Source of the DNA: Pseudomonas karstica
GTDB taxonomy: Bacteria > Pseudomonadota > Gammaproteobacteria > Pseudomonadales > Pseudomonadaceae
Direction: 5' to 3'
Length of the DNA stretch: 64,000 nucleotides
Assembly (NCBI RefSeq): GCF_009707515.1
Contig: NZ_WLYI01000016.1
Coordinates: forward strand, 62,001 to 126,000
Below are positions 45,697 to 54,977 of the stretch, piece by piece. A program made the translations under genes and the position numbers. The notes under the pieces were generated by a model that did not search any database, was not told where the DNA came from, and worked only from the letters and a program-made list of their open reading frames with translations. The first letter of the stretch is position 1; the number at the start of each line of letters is the position of its first letter.

Positions 45697-47010
45697 ATGA
45701 AAGTGTTGAAAAGCCAGGATATCCTGGCGTTGGGCTTTATGACTTTTGCCCTGTTCGTGGGCGCCGGTAACATCATCTTCCCGCCAATTGTCGGTTTGCA
45801 ATCCGGGCCTCATGTCTGGATGGCAGCGCTGGGCTTCTTGATTACCGCCGTCGGCTTGCCGGTGGTCACGGTGATCGCCTTGGCCAAAGTCGGTGGTGGT
45901 ATGGACGCGTTGAGCAGTCCTATCGGCAAGATCGCTGGCGGCATCCTGGCGGCCGCGTGCTACCTGGCGGTCGGTCCGTTGTTCGCCACACCGCGTACGG
46001 CGACCGTCTCCTTCGAAGTCGGCCTGGCGCCATTGACCGGAGAAAGCCCGCTGGCGCTGTTCCTCTACAGCGCGGTGTATTTCCTGCTGGTGTTCTTCAT
46101 TTCCCTGTACCCGGGGCGTCTGCTAGATACCGTGGGGCGCTTCCTGGCGCCGTTGAAGATCATAGCTCTGGCCGTGCTGGGCATCGCTGCCTTTGCCTTG
46201 CCGGCCGGAGATGTGGGTGTCGCGACGCCTGAATATGTCGCTGCGCCGTTCTCTCAGGGCTTTATCAATGGTTACCTGACCATGGATACCCTTGGCGCAC
46301 TGGTGTTTGGCATCGTTATCGTCAACGCCATTCGCTCCCGTGGCGTAGAGTCGCCGCAATTGATTACCCGTTATGCGATCATCGCCGGGCTGATTGCCGG
46401 TGTGGGCCTGGCGTTGGTGTACATCAGCCTGTTCCGCCTGGGTTCGGGCAGTCATGAAGTGGCCGCCGGTGCCGCCAACGGCGCAGCAGTGCTGCACGCT
46501 TACGTACAACATACCTTCGGCTCTCTGGGCAGTGGCTTTCTCGCCGTGCTGATTTCCCTGGCATGCCTGGTGACGGCCGTTGGCTTGACCTGTGCCTGTG
46601 CCGAGTATTTCAGCCGCGTACTGCCGTTGTCCTACAAAACCCTGGTAGTGATCCTTGCGGTATTTTCGTTGTTCGTGTCCAACCTGGGCCTGACCAAGCT
46701 GATTGCGTTCTCGATCCCGGTTCTCACCGCGATCTACCCGCCGTGCATCGTCTTGGTGGCACTGAGCTTCTGTAAGGATTTCTGGCAGGAGCAAGGGCGG
46801 ATTGTCGGTCCGGTGATGCTGGTGTCGTTCATCTTTGGCTGCATCGACGCGCTGAAGGGCGCAGATCTGGCAGGCTGGATGCCTTCGCAACTGGCCAATC
46901 TGCCGCTGAGCGAGCAGGGACTAGCGTGGCTGGTCCCCTCAGTGATCATCCTGGTAGCCGCTGTAGGGGTTGACCGTCTGTTGGGCAAGCGCAGCGAAGC
47001 CATCGCTTAA
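45697..47010 (+). CDS. brnQ: Branched-chain amino acid:cation symporter BrnQ
   Basis: The 437-residue inner-membrane protein opens [20 protein letters not shown] and continues [17 protein letters not shown], the BrnQ signature. It has about twelve helices, with [15 protein letters not shown] near residue 95 and [19 protein letters not shown] near 205. It imports leucine, isoleucine and valine with Na+ or H+. The frame stays open upstream to 45529, but the start at 45697 matches the family. It has its own terminator and appears monocistronic. Confidence 0.93.
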   Translation: MKVLKSQDILALGFMTFALFVGAGNIIFPPIVGLQSGPHVWMAALGFLITAVGLPVVTVIALAKVGGGMDALSSPIGKIAGGILAAACYLAVGPLFATPRTATVSFEVGLAPLTGESPLALFLYSAVYFLLVFFISLYPGRLLDTVGRFLAPLKIIALAVLGIAAFALPAGDVGVATPEYVAAPFSQGFINGYLTMDTLGALVFGIVIVNAIRSRGVESPQLITRYAIIAGLIAGVGLALVYISLFRLGSGSHEVAAGAANGAAVLHAYVQHTFGSLGSGFLAVLISLACLVTAVGLTCACAEYFSRVLPLSYKTLVVILAVFSLFVSNLGLTKLIAFSIPVLTAIYPPCIVLVALSFCKDFWQEQGRIVGPVMLVSFIFGCIDALKGADLAGWMPSQLANLPLSEQGLAWLVPSVIILVAAVGVDRLLGKRSEAIA

Positions 47011-47050
47011 AGTGCCTGGTCATGCACTGACATCGCTTTTTATCCATGAG

Positions 47051-47085
47051 AAATGCCCCGTATCAAACGATCCGGGGCATTTTTT
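47051..47085 (+). terminator. Intrinsic terminator after brnQ
   Basis: AATGCCCCG...CGGGGCATT with a TTTTT tail; the same stem sequence is used after actP. Confidence 0.9.
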
Positions 47086-47159
47086 ATGGGCGTCAGGCAG
47101 TGTCTTTTTCTTTGAGCTAACGTCGAAGGTGTACGAAAAACTGAGTTTAACTCTGGTCA

Positions 47160-47187
47160 TGTAGGAGCAGGCAAGTCAGCTCCCACA
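47160..47187. repeat. Short REP-like inverted repeat upstream of the DUF599 gene
   Basis: TGTAGGAGCAGGCAAGTCAG and the following CTCCCACA form an imperfect hairpin related to the Pseudomonas REP core. Confidence 0.6.
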
Positions 47188-47228
47188 TTGGGCCGCACTC
47201 CCCAAACCCTTCGTGTAAAAGGATCTGC

Positions 47229-47969
47229 ATGTCGTTTGTCGAAGCTAATCTTATCCATTTGCTTGCTGCTCTCTGGTTTGTCATCTGCTGGGGCGGCTAT
47301 ACCCGTTACGCCTGTTGGAAGGCCCGTGATACGGCGTGCCTGGCCAGTGTGCTGCACTTGTACCGTGAAGACTGGATGCGCCGCATGCTGCTGCGGGACA
47401 ACCGCATCGCCGATGCCAGCGTGATCGGTAACCTGGAGCGCAACGCGTCATTCTTCGCCTCCAGTACCTTGATTATCCTCGCTGGTATTTTCACCGTGCT
47501 CGGCGCTTCGGAGCGGGCAGTGTCGTTGTTGGCGGACATTCCCATGGTGCAGCAAGCCTCTCAGGGTATGTCGCAGATCAAGCTGCTGTGCCTGGCCCTG
47601 GTGTTTGTCTACGCCTTCTTCACGTTCAGTTGGTGCATGCGCCAGTACAACTTTGCGGCGGTGCTGGTGGGGTCGGCACCTATGGTCGGCGAGCGGCATA
47701 TCAGCGAGCAGGAGCGCAAGGCCTTTGCTTCCCGGTCCGCACGGGTGATTTCCATGGCCGCCAACCAGTTCAATTTGGGCCTGCGTGCCTATTACTTCGG
47801 TATGACCATGTTGGCCTGGTTTGTCAGTCCGTGGCTGTTCATGCTGATGAGCAGCGGGGTAGTGCTGGTGTTATATCGTCGGGAATTCCATTCCGATGTG
47901 CTGGATGTGATGGTCTACACCCCGACTGAGGCGCCTTTGCCTGAGTTGAATAAGGACGCGACTTCGTGA
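47229..47969 (+). CDS. DUF599 membrane protein
   Basis: The 246-residue protein has four hydrophobic regions near residues 7-25, 75-95, 115-140 and 185-215. The DUF599 pattern WMRRMLLRDNRIADASVIGNLERNASFFASSTLIILAG appears near residue 50. Function is unknown. An acidic tail ends the protein. It stands alone between two terminators. Confidence 0.85.
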   Translation: MSFVEANLIHLLAALWFVICWGGYTRYACWKARDTACLASVLHLYREDWMRRMLLRDNRIADASVIGNLERNASFFASSTLIILAGIFTVLGASERAVSLLADIPMVQQASQGMSQIKLLCLALVFVYAFFTFSWCMRQYNFAAVLVGSAPMVGERHISEQERKAFASRSARVISMAANQFNLGLRAYYFGMTMLAWFVSPWLFMLMSSGVVLVLYRREFHSDVLDVMVYTPTEAPLPELNKDATS

Positions 47970-48051
47970 CCTTGCCTGTGGGGAGCTGTTTTCGTTATTG
48001 CTGATGCTTAGTCCAGGTTTTCGTACTTTGCGTTTCTGAACAATTGCCCGG

Positions 48052-48088
48052 GCAAAAGAAAGCCCGCACTAGGCGGGCTTTCTTTTGC
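48052..48088. terminator. Bidirectional intrinsic terminator between convergent genes
   Basis: GCAAAAGAAAGCCCGC and its exact complement flank ACTAG. The 16-base stem serves the DUF599 gene (plus) and the small lipoprotein gene (minus). Confidence 0.9.
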
Positions 48089-48127
48089 AGCATGGTTTTT
48101 CAACCCACGGCGTTCAAGTCTTCAGAC

Positions 48128-48385
48128 TCAAGAACCGGTTGCTGGTGCTGCTGGTGCTGCAGGTGCTTCTTCTACTGCTGCTTCATTCGATTCCTGCTGG
48201 GCTTTGGCAGCATCAGCGTTTTCTTTTGCAGCGTCGTTCACTTTATCCTGAGCTTCGCTCATTTTTTCTTGAGCTTGTTCAGCGTGTTGAGTGGCATCCT
48301 GAGCTTTGTCTTCGGATTTATTATCGCAGGCAGCGAGGCCCAGGGCGGCGGCTAACATCAAGGAAACAGCGAAAGTCTTGCGCAT
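48128..48385 (-). CDS. Small alanine/glutamate-rich lipoprotein
   Basis: The 85-residue product MRKTFAVSLMLAAALGLAAC has a signal peptide with lipobox LAAC and lipidated Cys20. The mature part is a charged, probably helical stretch rich in Glu, Asp, Lys, Gln and Ala, then an alanine/proline tail (EEAPAAPAAPA). No known domain was seen; it resembles generic envelope-stress or spacer lipoproteins of Pseudomonas. GGAGAAAC precedes the ATG on the minus strand. A longer frame to 48460 is rejected because it would bury the signal peptide. Confidence 0.8.
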   Translation of the reverse strand: MRKTFAVSLMLAAALGLAACDNKSEDKAQDATQHAEQAQEKMSEAQDKVNDAAKENADAAKAQQESNEAAVEEAPAAPAAPATGS

Positions 48386-48785
48386 GGGGTGTTTCTCCTT
48401 ATTGAAGATATCTACTGGCCTTTCGAGCCTGTGGTGAGCGCTTAGTTCCTTTAATCCCACAGATATATAAGCGTTTTCGTCATGGAACTTTTATCTGGGA
48501 TTACAACTCTGCCAGATTAACACTAATAAGAGTCGCTATTAAATGACCGAGAACCTTCTTTTAGAGCGGGCCACGGGTTTTGTTTCAGCCTTGCGCGATT
48601 GCCTGGTACTGAATATTCAGATTGCAAAGCACCCAGGCCGAACCTGTCGCCACCGCTCGGGCCCATTTCAAAATCCAGGAGCATGCCCACCCTTGAAATC
48701 CTGGTCTTAGCCCCCAACTTTGATGACAACCCACCGCCAACCCTCAAGGGCGCGGCCACTGCCATCCAATTGGAGTTAGATGACC
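48386..48785. other. Divergent region between the small lipoprotein gene and htpG
   Basis: 400 bases with no gene. It carries the heat-shock-type promoter of htpG (48692-48720) and a leader of about 60 bases. The lipoprotein promoter should lie near 48420-48560 but no confident boxes were found. Confidence 0.6.
48692..48720 (+). promoter_or_regulatory. Sigma-32 (heat-shock) promoter of htpG
   Basis: CTTGAAA at 48692-48698, a 13-base spacer and CCCCAACTT at 48712-48720 match the RpoH pattern CTTGAAA-N11-15-CCCCATNT. The -35 box is exact. The site is placed about 65 bases before the start codon. Confidence 0.75.
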
Positions 48786-50690
48786 ATGAGTGTGGAAACT
48801 CAAAAGGAAACCCTGGGCTTCCAGACCGAGGTGAAGCAACTGCTGCACCTCATGATCCATTCGCTGTATTCCAACAAGGAAATTTTCCTTCGCGAATTGA
48901 TCTCGAACGCCTCTGATGCTGTCGACAAATTGCGTTTCGAAGCCCTGTCCAAGCCTGAGTTGCTGGAAGGCGGCGCGGAACTGAAAATCCGTGTGAGCTA
49001 CGACAAAGACGCCAAAACCGTCACCCTCGAAGACAACGGTATCGGCATGAGCCGCGAGGATGTGATCACCCATTTGGGGACCATCGCCAAATCTGGCACC
49101 GCTGATTTCATGAAGAACCTGTCTGGCGACCAGAAAAAAGATTCACACCTGATTGGCCAGTTTGGCGTTGGTTTCTACTCCGCGTTCATTGTTGCCGACC
49201 AGGTTGAAGTGTTCAGCCGCCGTGCCGGCCTTGCCGCCAGCGAAGGCGTGCATTGGTCTTCCAAGGGCGAGGGCGAGTTTGAAGTCGCAACGGTCGAGAA
49301 GACTGATCGCGGTACCCGCATTGTCCTGCATTTGAAGTCTGGTGAAGACGAGTTCGCCGATGGCTGGCGCTTGCGTAATATCATCAAGAAGTACTCCGAC
49401 CATATCGCACTGCCGATTGAGTTGCCGAAAGAACAAGCGGCGGCCGAAGGCGAAGAGGCACCTGCCCAGGAATGGGAAGTCGTCAACCGCGCGAGCGCCT
49501 TGTGGACTCGTCCTCGTACTGAAGTAAAAGACGAGGAATACCAGGAGTTCTACAAGCACATCGCCCACGATTACGAAAACCCGCTGAGCTGGAGCCACAA
49601 CAAAGTTGAAGGCAAGCTGGAATACAGCTCGCTGCTCTACGTACCGGCCCGTGCTCCGTTCGACCTGTACCAGCGTGAAGCCCCGAAAGGCCTGAAGCTG
49701 TACGTGCAGCGCGTGTTCGTCATGGACCAGGCGGAATCCTTCCTGCCACTGTACCTGCGTTTTATCAAAGGCGTGGTTGATTCCAACGACTTGTCGCTGA
49801 ACGTGTCGCGGGAAATCCTGCAGAAAGACCCGATCATCGATTCCATGAAGTCGGCGCTGACCAAGCGTGTCCTCGACATGCTGGAAAAACTGGCGAAGAA
49901 CGAGCCTGAGCAATACAAGGGTTTCTGGAAAAACTTCGGTCAGGTCATGAAAGAAGGCCCGGCGGAAGATTTTGCCAACAAGGAAAAAATCGCCGGCCTG
50001 TTGCGTTTCGCCTCCACCCAGGGCGAAGAGGGCGAGCAGGTTGTGTCGTTGGCTGAATACCTGGCACGCGCCAAGGAAGGTCAGGACAAGATTTACTACC
50101 TGACCGGCGAAACCTACGCCCAGGTCAAGAACAGCCCGCATCTGGAAGTCTTCCGCAAGAAAGGCATCGAAGTGCTGCTGCTCACCGATCGTATCGACGA
50201 GTGGTTGATGAGCTACCTCAGCGAGTTCGACAGCAAGAGCTTTGTCGACGTGGCCCGTGGCGACTTGGACTTGGGTAACCTGGACTCCGAAGAAGAGAAG
50301 AAAGAAGCCGAAGAAGTGGCCAAGGCCAAAGAAGGCCTGGTTGAGCGGATCAAGACTGCCTTGGGCGATGCTGTCAGCGAAGTGCGGGTTTCCCACCGTC
50401 TGACCGACTCTCCAGCGATCCTGGCCATCGGCGAGCAGGACCTGGGCATGCAGATGCGCCAGATTCTGGAAGCCAGCGGTCAGAAGGTTCCGGACTCCAA
50501 GCCGATCTTCGAATTCAACCCGGCTCACCCGCTGATCGGGAAACTTGACGGCGAGCAGAGCGAAGAGCGCTTTGGCGACCTGTCGCATATCCTCTTCGAC
50601 CAGGCAGCCCTGGCTGCTGGCGACAGCTTGAAAGACCCGGCCGCCTATGTGCGCCGACTGAACAAGTTGTTGGTTGAATTGTCGGTTTAA
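48786..50690 (+). CDS. htpG: Molecular chaperone HtpG (Hsp90)
   Basis: The 634-residue chaperone has the GHKL ATPase domain: [21 protein letters not shown] near residue 33, [23 protein letters not shown] near 80 and [15 protein letters not shown] near 120. The middle domain has [10 protein letters not shown] and [13 protein letters not shown]-terminal dimer domain ends without the eukaryotic MEEVD tail. The start at 48786 gives the family N-terminus [16 protein letters not shown]; an ATG six bases earlier is closer to GGAG but less usual. A sigma-32 promoter and a terminator make it a single-gene unit. Confidence 0.97.
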   Translation: MSVETQKETLGFQTEVKQLLHLMIHSLYSNKEIFLRELISNASDAVDKLRFEALSKPELLEGGAELKIRVSYDKDAKTVTLEDNGIGMSREDVITHLGTIAKSGTADFMKNLSGDQKKDSHLIGQFGVGFYSAFIVADQVEVFSRRAGLAASEGVHWSSKGEGEFEVATVEKTDRGTRIVLHLKSGEDEFADGWRLRNIIKKYSDHIALPIELPKEQAAAEGEEAPAQEWEVVNRASALWTRPRTEVKDEEYQEFYKHIAHDYENPLSWSHNKVEGKLEYSSLLYVPARAPFDLYQREAPKGLKLYVQRVFVMDQAESFLPLYLRFIKGVVDSNDLSLNVSREILQKDPIIDSMKSALTKRVLDMLEKLAKNEPEQYKGFWKNFGQVMKEGPAEDFANKEKIAGLLRFASTQGEEGEQVVSLAEYLARAKEGQDKIYYLTGETYAQVKNSPHLEVFRKKGIEVLLLTDRIDEWLMSYLSEFDSKSFVDVARGDLDLGNLDSEEEKKEAEEVAKAKEGLVERIKTALGDAVSEVRVSHRLTDSPAILAIGEQDLGMQMRQILEASGQKVPDSKPIFEFNPAHPLIGKLDGEQSEERFGDLSHILFDQAALAAGDSLKDPAAYVRRLNKLLVELSV

Positions 50691-50702
50691 CACCGTTGTA
50701 AG

Positions 50703-50727
50703 AAAACCCCGCTTCGGCGGGGTTTTT
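50703..50727 (+). terminator. Intrinsic terminator after htpG
   Basis: AAAACCCCGC-TTCG-GCGGGGTTTT with further T residues, 10 bases past the stop. Confidence 0.92.
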
Positions 50728-50758
50728 CGTTATGGACCCCCTTCAATTGGAGAAAATG

Positions 50759-51487
50759 ATGAGCCAAGTCACCGTGCGTTCTGTGGTCTATCAGATTGAT
50801 GGCCAAACTTACGAAAGTCGGCTGGCCTTTGATGCCAGCCATAAAGGTTCGCTGCCAGGGTTGTTGATGGCGCCAAACTGGATGGGGGTTGGTGCGGGTG
50901 CCGAGGAAATCGCCAGGACCGTCGCCGGCAAGGGTTACGTGGTGCTGATCGCCGACCTGTATGGGCAGGGTGTTCGTCCTTCCAACGGCGACGAGGCGGG
51001 CGCGGCGATGATGCCGTTGAAGAACGACCGTGCGTTGCTGAACAAGCGCATGCAAGTGGCGTTTGAGCAACTGCAAGGCCAGACCGAAGCGGCAGTCGAC
51101 ACTTCGAAACTGGCAACCTTCGGTTTCTGCTTCGGCGGTTGCTGCTCTCTTGAGCTGGCCCGTACCGGTGCGCCGTTGAAGGCCGCAGTGTCGTTCCACG
51201 GTACCCTCGACACGCCAAACCCGGCGGATGCGAAGAACATCAAGGGCTCAGTACTGGTGCTGCATGGCGCTGCCGACCCACTGGTGCCGAAAGAGCAACT
51301 GCCGGCGTTTGAGGAAGAAATGAATGCCGCCGGTGTGGATTGGCAATTGCTCAGCTATGGCGGTGCGGTGCACTCGTTTACCGACCCCCATGCCAATGTG
51401 CCGGGCAAGATGATGTATGACGCGAAAACCGCTGCGCGGGCTTTCCTGTCGATGCACAACCTGTTGGATGAAGTGTTCAAGGGTTGA
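50759..51487 (+). CDS. Dienelactone hydrolase family protein
   Basis: The 242-residue alpha/beta hydrolase has Cys124 in GFCFGG, the cysteine nucleophile motif of dienelactone hydrolases. The acid is in LHGAADPLVPKEQLPAF and the histidine in YGGAVHSFTDP. It probably acts on small lactones or esters; the substrate is unknown. Two adjacent ATGs (50756, 50759) follow GGAG; MSQVTVRS is preferred. The gene stands alone. Confidence 0.88.
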   Translation: MSQVTVRSVVYQIDGQTYESRLAFDASHKGSLPGLLMAPNWMGVGAGAEEIARTVAGKGYVVLIADLYGQGVRPSNGDEAGAAMMPLKNDRALLNKRMQVAFEQLQGQTEAAVDTSKLATFGFCFGGCCSLELARTGAPLKAAVSFHGTLDTPNPADAKNIKGSVLVLHGAADPLVPKEQLPAFEEEMNAAGVDWQLLSYGGAVHSFTDPHANVPGKMMYDAKTAARAFLSMHNLLDEVFKG

Positions 51488-51501
51488 TGTGTTCAGCCCC
51501 T

Positions 51502-51536
51502 GTGATCGTTCCCATGCTCCGCGTGGGAGCGATCAT
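51502..51536. repeat. TGATCGTTCCCATGCTCCGCGTGGGAGCGATCA-type element
   Basis: GATCGTTCCCA and TGGGAGCGATC are near-perfect inverted arms between the convergent hydrolase and pirin genes. Same family as the elements at 12407, 19174, 20064 and 22599. Its right edge touches the pirin stop codon (51536-51538). Confidence 0.72.
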
Positions 51537-52402
51537 CAGTTGCCCGGCAACTCAATCCGCTCAACTTCCCCAGGTACAGTCGGCCAATCCCCGGCGGTCC
51601 AACGCTGCCGCGCCTGCTCGATCAGCGCCGGATCGCTCGCCACGAAGTTCCAGTTGATCCGCCGTGGCCCATCCAGTGGTGCGCCGCCAAACACCACCAG
51701 ATGGCAGTCAGTTTCGGCAAACAGCGTGATGCTCTGGCCTACAGGCAGCACCACCAGGCTATGAACCTCCACGGAGACGCCGTCCAGTTGCGCTTCACCC
51801 TGCAGCACATACACCGCCCGTTCCTCATGCTCATCCGGGATCAATAGCGTCGTGGCCGTCTGCATCTCTACTTCGGCATACAACGTTGGTGACAGCACCG
51901 GCACCGGCGATTTCAGGCAGAAGCCGCTGCCGGCGATCAGGCGAATTTTCACGCCCAGGTTGTCACTCACTGGCAGGCTCGCGGCGGGGTGATGGCTGTA
52001 GTGCCCAGGCCCTTGCTCATGCTCTTTGGGCGAGGCCAGCCATACTTGCAACCCATGCAGGCTGAAACCGCTGGCCTTTAGGGCTTCTGGCGTGCGTTCG
52101 ACGTGGGCAATGGCGCTGCCGGCAGTCATCCAACTGACATCCCCGGTCTTGACCTCCTGGTCTGAGCCCAGGCTGTCCTTGTGCAGGAGTTCACCTTCAA
52201 ACAGGTAGGTCAGGGTGGACAGGCCGATATGGGGATGCTGGCGGATGTTCATGCCGGTGCCCGGCGCGTAGCGAGTTTCGAGCATGTGGTCGAAAAACAC
52301 GAAAGGCCCTACGCTGCGACATTCCCTTGAAGGCAGCGGGCGCAGGATCGGTTGGCCCTCCACATCTTCGGCGCGAGGGCGGATCACGGTCATGGTGGTC
52401 AT
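51536..52402 (-). CDS. Pirin family protein (bicupin)
   Basis: The 288-residue protein has the pirin N-terminal cupin: GPFVFFDHMLETRYAPGTGMNIRQHPHIGLSTLTYLFEGELLHKDSLG, with metal-binding histidines near residues 55-60 and a glutamate. QVWLASPKEHEQGPGHYSHHP and a second cupin follow. Pirins include quercetin 2,3-dioxygenases and transcription cofactors; the role here cannot be told. The start MTTMTVIRPRAED at 52402 is chosen; GGAAGC lies upstream. Confidence 0.9.
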   Translation of the reverse strand: MTTMTVIRPRAEDVEGQPILRPLPSRECRSVGPFVFFDHMLETRYAPGTGMNIRQHPHIGLSTLTYLFEGELLHKDSLGSDQEVKTGDVSWMTAGSAIAHVERTPEALKASGFSLHGLQVWLASPKEHEQGPGHYSHHPAASLPVSDNLGVKIRLIAGSGFCLKSPVPVLSPTLYAEVEMQTATTLLIPDEHEERAVYVLQGEAQLDGVSVEVHSLVVLPVGQSITLFAETDCHLVVFGGAPLDGPRRINWNFVASDPALIEQARQRWTAGDWPTVPGEVERIELPGN

Positions 52403-52464
52403 GGTGCTTCCCAATCTGAGCGGGTTAGGCTTGGGAGCATAACCCGCTCGATGGGATGTTACTG

Positions 52465-52881
52465 CTATTGGCTGAAGGCACCTTCCGAAAGCTGGGTTTC
52501 AATGGTGACTTCAGCGGTGGTCATCAGCTTGTGTACCGGGCAGCGATCGGCCACGCGGTGCAGTTCGTCGCGCTGTTCATCGGTGAGCACGCCCTTGAGG
52601 GTCAGCTTGACGTTGAGTTTGTACTTGCCCTTTTGCTCCTCGGTACTGTCGTGGGTGACTTCCACGGTCACGCCGGTGAGCGGGATGTCCTTTTTCTGCG
52701 CGTACAGCTTGAGGGTCAGGGCTTTGCATGAAGCAAGGGCGGCATCGAAGTAGTCATGGGGGGAGGGCGCCGAGTCATCGCCACCCAGGCTTTTGGGCAG
52801 GTCGGTAAACAGTTCGTGTTTATTGACGTGGACGCTATGGCGAAAGTTCTCGGCGTTCAGCGTATTCACGGTAACAGGCAT
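52465..52881 (-). CDS. OsmC-family protein
   Basis: The 138-residue protein has the OsmC/YhfA fold features SPHDYFDAALASCKALTLKLYAQ with Cys52 and VADRCPVHKLM with Cys114, the paired peroxide-reactive cysteines. It is likely a thiol peroxidase for organic hydroperoxides, by family. The ATG at 52881 has GAGG eight bases upstream; a GTG at 52893 would add four residues. It follows the pirin gene on the same strand in genome order but with its own 62-base spacer. Confidence 0.88.
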   Translation of the reverse strand: MPVTVNTLNAENFRHSVHVNKHELFTDLPKSLGGDDSAPSPHDYFDAALASCKALTLKLYAQKKDIPLTGVTVEVTHDSTEEQKGKYKLNVKLTLKGVLTDEQRDELHRVADRCPVHKLMTTAEVTIETQLSEGAFSQ

Positions 52882-53019
52882 GGCGAACCTCACAAGGTGA
52901 CGGGATAAAGGTCATGCAGTTATAGAACATGCTGGCATCTTGGTGTTCCCTGTTTTTCGTCGCTGAACCCCGGCGGACATCTTGAGGTCTACCTTCATCA
53001 GCCCTGTGGAGATTCTGTC

Positions 53020-54024
53020 GTGCCATTGATCCGTTTGAGTGTTGCCCTGTTGTTGGCTGCCGCCAGCCTTGGCGCACAAGCTCGCGACTATGCCTACAGT
53101 GATGCGCACCTGCATTACGTCGATTTCTTCCAGGAAACGGCGGGGATGGACAAGTTGCTCAAGGTCATGGCGGATAATCACATCGAGCACGTGATGATTT
53201 CCGGCATTCCGGTCGCGAAAAAATGGCACGAAGATGAACCCAAGCGTCCGCGCTATTACGCCGGTGATGATGCCGATGCCTATTGGTACAGTGCCACCGA
53301 CGTGATCGTGGCAGCAGCGATGAATAAATTGGCACCTGAGCAACGTCGACACTTCCATCCGTTCCTCGCCGGTTTCAACCCCAACGACAAGAATTCCGCC
53401 GCTCATATTCAGCGCATGCTCGACCTCAATCCCGGGCTGTGGCAAGGCATTGGCGAAGTGTTTACCCGTCATGACGACCTGACGGCACTGACCTCTGGGG
53501 ATACCCCAAGGGCCAACAACGAGGCGATGACCCTGATCTATCACCTGGCTGCCGAAAATGATCTGCCGGTGATGGTGCATTCCAACATCACCTCCAAGCG
53601 TGAGCGCAATCCGTTGTACCTGGCGGAAATCGAGGAGCCGCTGCGTAATCATCCTCACACGCGGTTTATCTGGGCGCACGCGGGCACCAGTATGGAGATT
53701 CATCGCCACCAGACGCAGTTGGAGTTTTTGCTGCCGACCTTGAGTCGAATGCTGGAGGCTTATCCCAACTTGTACATCGACCTGTCCTGGAGCGTGCTCA
53801 CGCCGTATTTGCTGGATGAGGCGGGCAATCCACGGCCTGAGTGGGTACGGCTGGTAGAGCGCTTCCCGGAGCGCTTTATGCTTGGTTCCGATGTTGTGGG
53901 ACGTTTCAGTAATCTGGGGGAGAAAATGCATAGCTTCGATTCGTTCCTCGATGCCTTGCCTGAAGACGTTGCGCGAAAAGTCGCACGGGACAATTTCCTG
54001 GCGATTCTGCCCAAGCCCCTGTAG
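53020..54024 (+). CDS. Exported amidohydrolase-family protein
   Basis: The 334-residue protein starts at a GTG with TGGAGA upstream. It has a signal peptide (residues 1-21, ending AQA). The mature part begins with a metal-site motif YSDAHLHYVDFFQETAG (HxH at residues 30-32), followed by VMVHSN near residue 186, FIWAHAGTS near 223 and the late aspartate in FMLGSDVVGRF near 288. These are TIM-barrel amidohydrolase (amidohydro-rel/2-type) metal positions. The substrate is unknown; periplasmic location is unusual for the family. Confidence 0.8.
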   Translation: MPLIRLSVALLLAAASLGAQARDYAYSDAHLHYVDFFQETAGMDKLLKVMADNHIEHVMISGIPVAKKWHEDEPKRPRYYAGDDADAYWYSATDVIVAAAMNKLAPEQRRHFHPFLAGFNPNDKNSAAHIQRMLDLNPGLWQGIGEVFTRHDDLTALTSGDTPRANNEAMTLIYHLAAENDLPVMVHSNITSKRERNPLYLAEIEEPLRNHPHTRFIWAHAGTSMEIHRHQTQLEFLLPTLSRMLEAYPNLYIDLSWSVLTPYLLDEAGNPRPEWVRLVERFPERFMLGSDVVGRFSNLGEKMHSFDSFLDALPEDVARKVARDNFLAILPKPL

Positions 54025-54109
54025 GCGTGAGGGGTAGGCCCGCACGTATTGTCATCGTCCCGTCACACCGGCGTCATAAGCTCCCGCCATCTCAACCAAG
54101 GAGCGCACT

Positions 54110-54574
54110 ATGCAACTCACCCGTTTAAGCGCCCTGGCGGCGCTGATGATGATCAGCAGCCTGGCCAGCGCCGAAGTCCGTATTGAAGGCCCGGTGGAGT
54201 ACGGAGTGTTTGATGGCCCGCAAGCCGAGTTGCAATCGGGAGAGCGCGTGTTGCGTCGCAGTAATGAGCAAATCCAGACGACCCAGGAGGTGCCTGCCAA
54301 GCTGGGCACCAAGTTCGGCCTGCGTTATCAACTGGTTGGTAAGGTCGCCGATGACACACCGTTGACCTTGCTTTATTTCACCCCCGGTATCCGTACTCCG
54401 GATGGCATTCGCCATGACAAGTTCGAAGTCACACAGAAACTGGTGCCTGGCGCGCCTCAGGATGTGATGGCCTATGAGTTCACCGAGGGCCACGAAGTGG
54501 TTCCGGGAGATTGGCGTTTCATGGTGTTCCAGGGTGACCGCCTGCTGACCGAAAAGAGCTTCACTGTTCGCTGA
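54110..54574 (+). CDS. DUF3859 exported protein
   Basis: The 154-residue product has a signal peptide (residues 1-21, ending ASA). A single beta-rich domain starts VRIEGPVEYGVFDG and includes KFGLRYQLVGKV, LTLLYFTPGIRTPDG and WRFMVFQGDRLLTEKSF. It fits DUF3859, whose function is unknown. AAGGAGCGCACT precedes the ATG. No operon with the amidohydrolase is required, though they are only 85 bases apart. Confidence 0.8.
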   Translation: MQLTRLSALAALMMISSLASAEVRIEGPVEYGVFDGPQAELQSGERVLRRSNEQIQTTQEVPAKLGTKFGLRYQLVGKVADDTPLTLLYFTPGIRTPDGIRHDKFEVTQKLVPGAPQDVMAYEFTEGHEVVPGDWRFMVFQGDRLLTEKSFTVR

Positions 54575-54643
54575 AGCCCGTGGCGGATGATGTGAGGGTA
54601 TTTTGATATCGCGGCTTCGTATTACATAAAAGGCCTGGCTTTC

Positions 54644-54753
54644 TGTAGCCGCTGACGAGGCACGAGGCTGTGATAAGGGTCGCAGGACCTTCAACGGTCT
54701 CAAGATCCAGGCGACTGCTGTGCAGCCGATCGCAGGCTACGCCAGCGGCTACA
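54644..54753. repeat. GTAGCCGCTG...CAGCGGCTAC repeat, full copy
   Basis: About 110 bases begin TGTAGCCGCTGACGAGGCAC and end ACGCCAGCGGCTACA, an inverted pair with further internal pairing (CGATCGCAGGCTACG side). It is a REP-type doublet. Confidence 0.75.
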
Positions 54754-54770
54754 GGAGATCGGTGCGGTCT

Positions 54771-54852
54771 TTGTAGCCGCTGTCGAGGCACGAGGCTGCG
54801 ATAAGGGCCGCAGGACCTTCAACGATTTCAAAACCCTGGCGTCTGCTGCGGC
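54771..54852. repeat. GTAGCCGCTG repeat, partial second copy
   Basis: Repeats the left two thirds of the preceding element (TTGTAGCCGCTGTCGAGGCA, GGCCGCAGGACCTTCAACG). It lacks the closing inverted end. Confidence 0.72.
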
Positions 54853-54927
54853 AAATCCAAGAGTTGTGTCGATACCCCTGCTCGTCGCAAGCCAGCCCCG
54901 GGCTTGCAGTAAAATCCAGGCCAATAA

Positions 54928-54956
54928 AAAACGCCCCGAACCAGTCGGGGCGTTTT
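54928..54956 (-). terminator. Intrinsic terminator after fabB
   Basis: AAAACGCCCCGA-ACCAG-TCGGGGCGTTTT; on the minus strand a T run follows (complement of the A run at 54925-54931). Confidence 0.9.
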
Positions 54957-54977
54957 CATGTGATCCAGCAGCGAGGC

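Larger units (their letters stand above)
54575..54977. other. Intergenic region between convergent DUF3859 and fabB genes
   Basis: 403 bases holding two related repeats (54644-54753, 54771-54852) and the fabB terminator. I see no gene. Confidence 0.7.
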
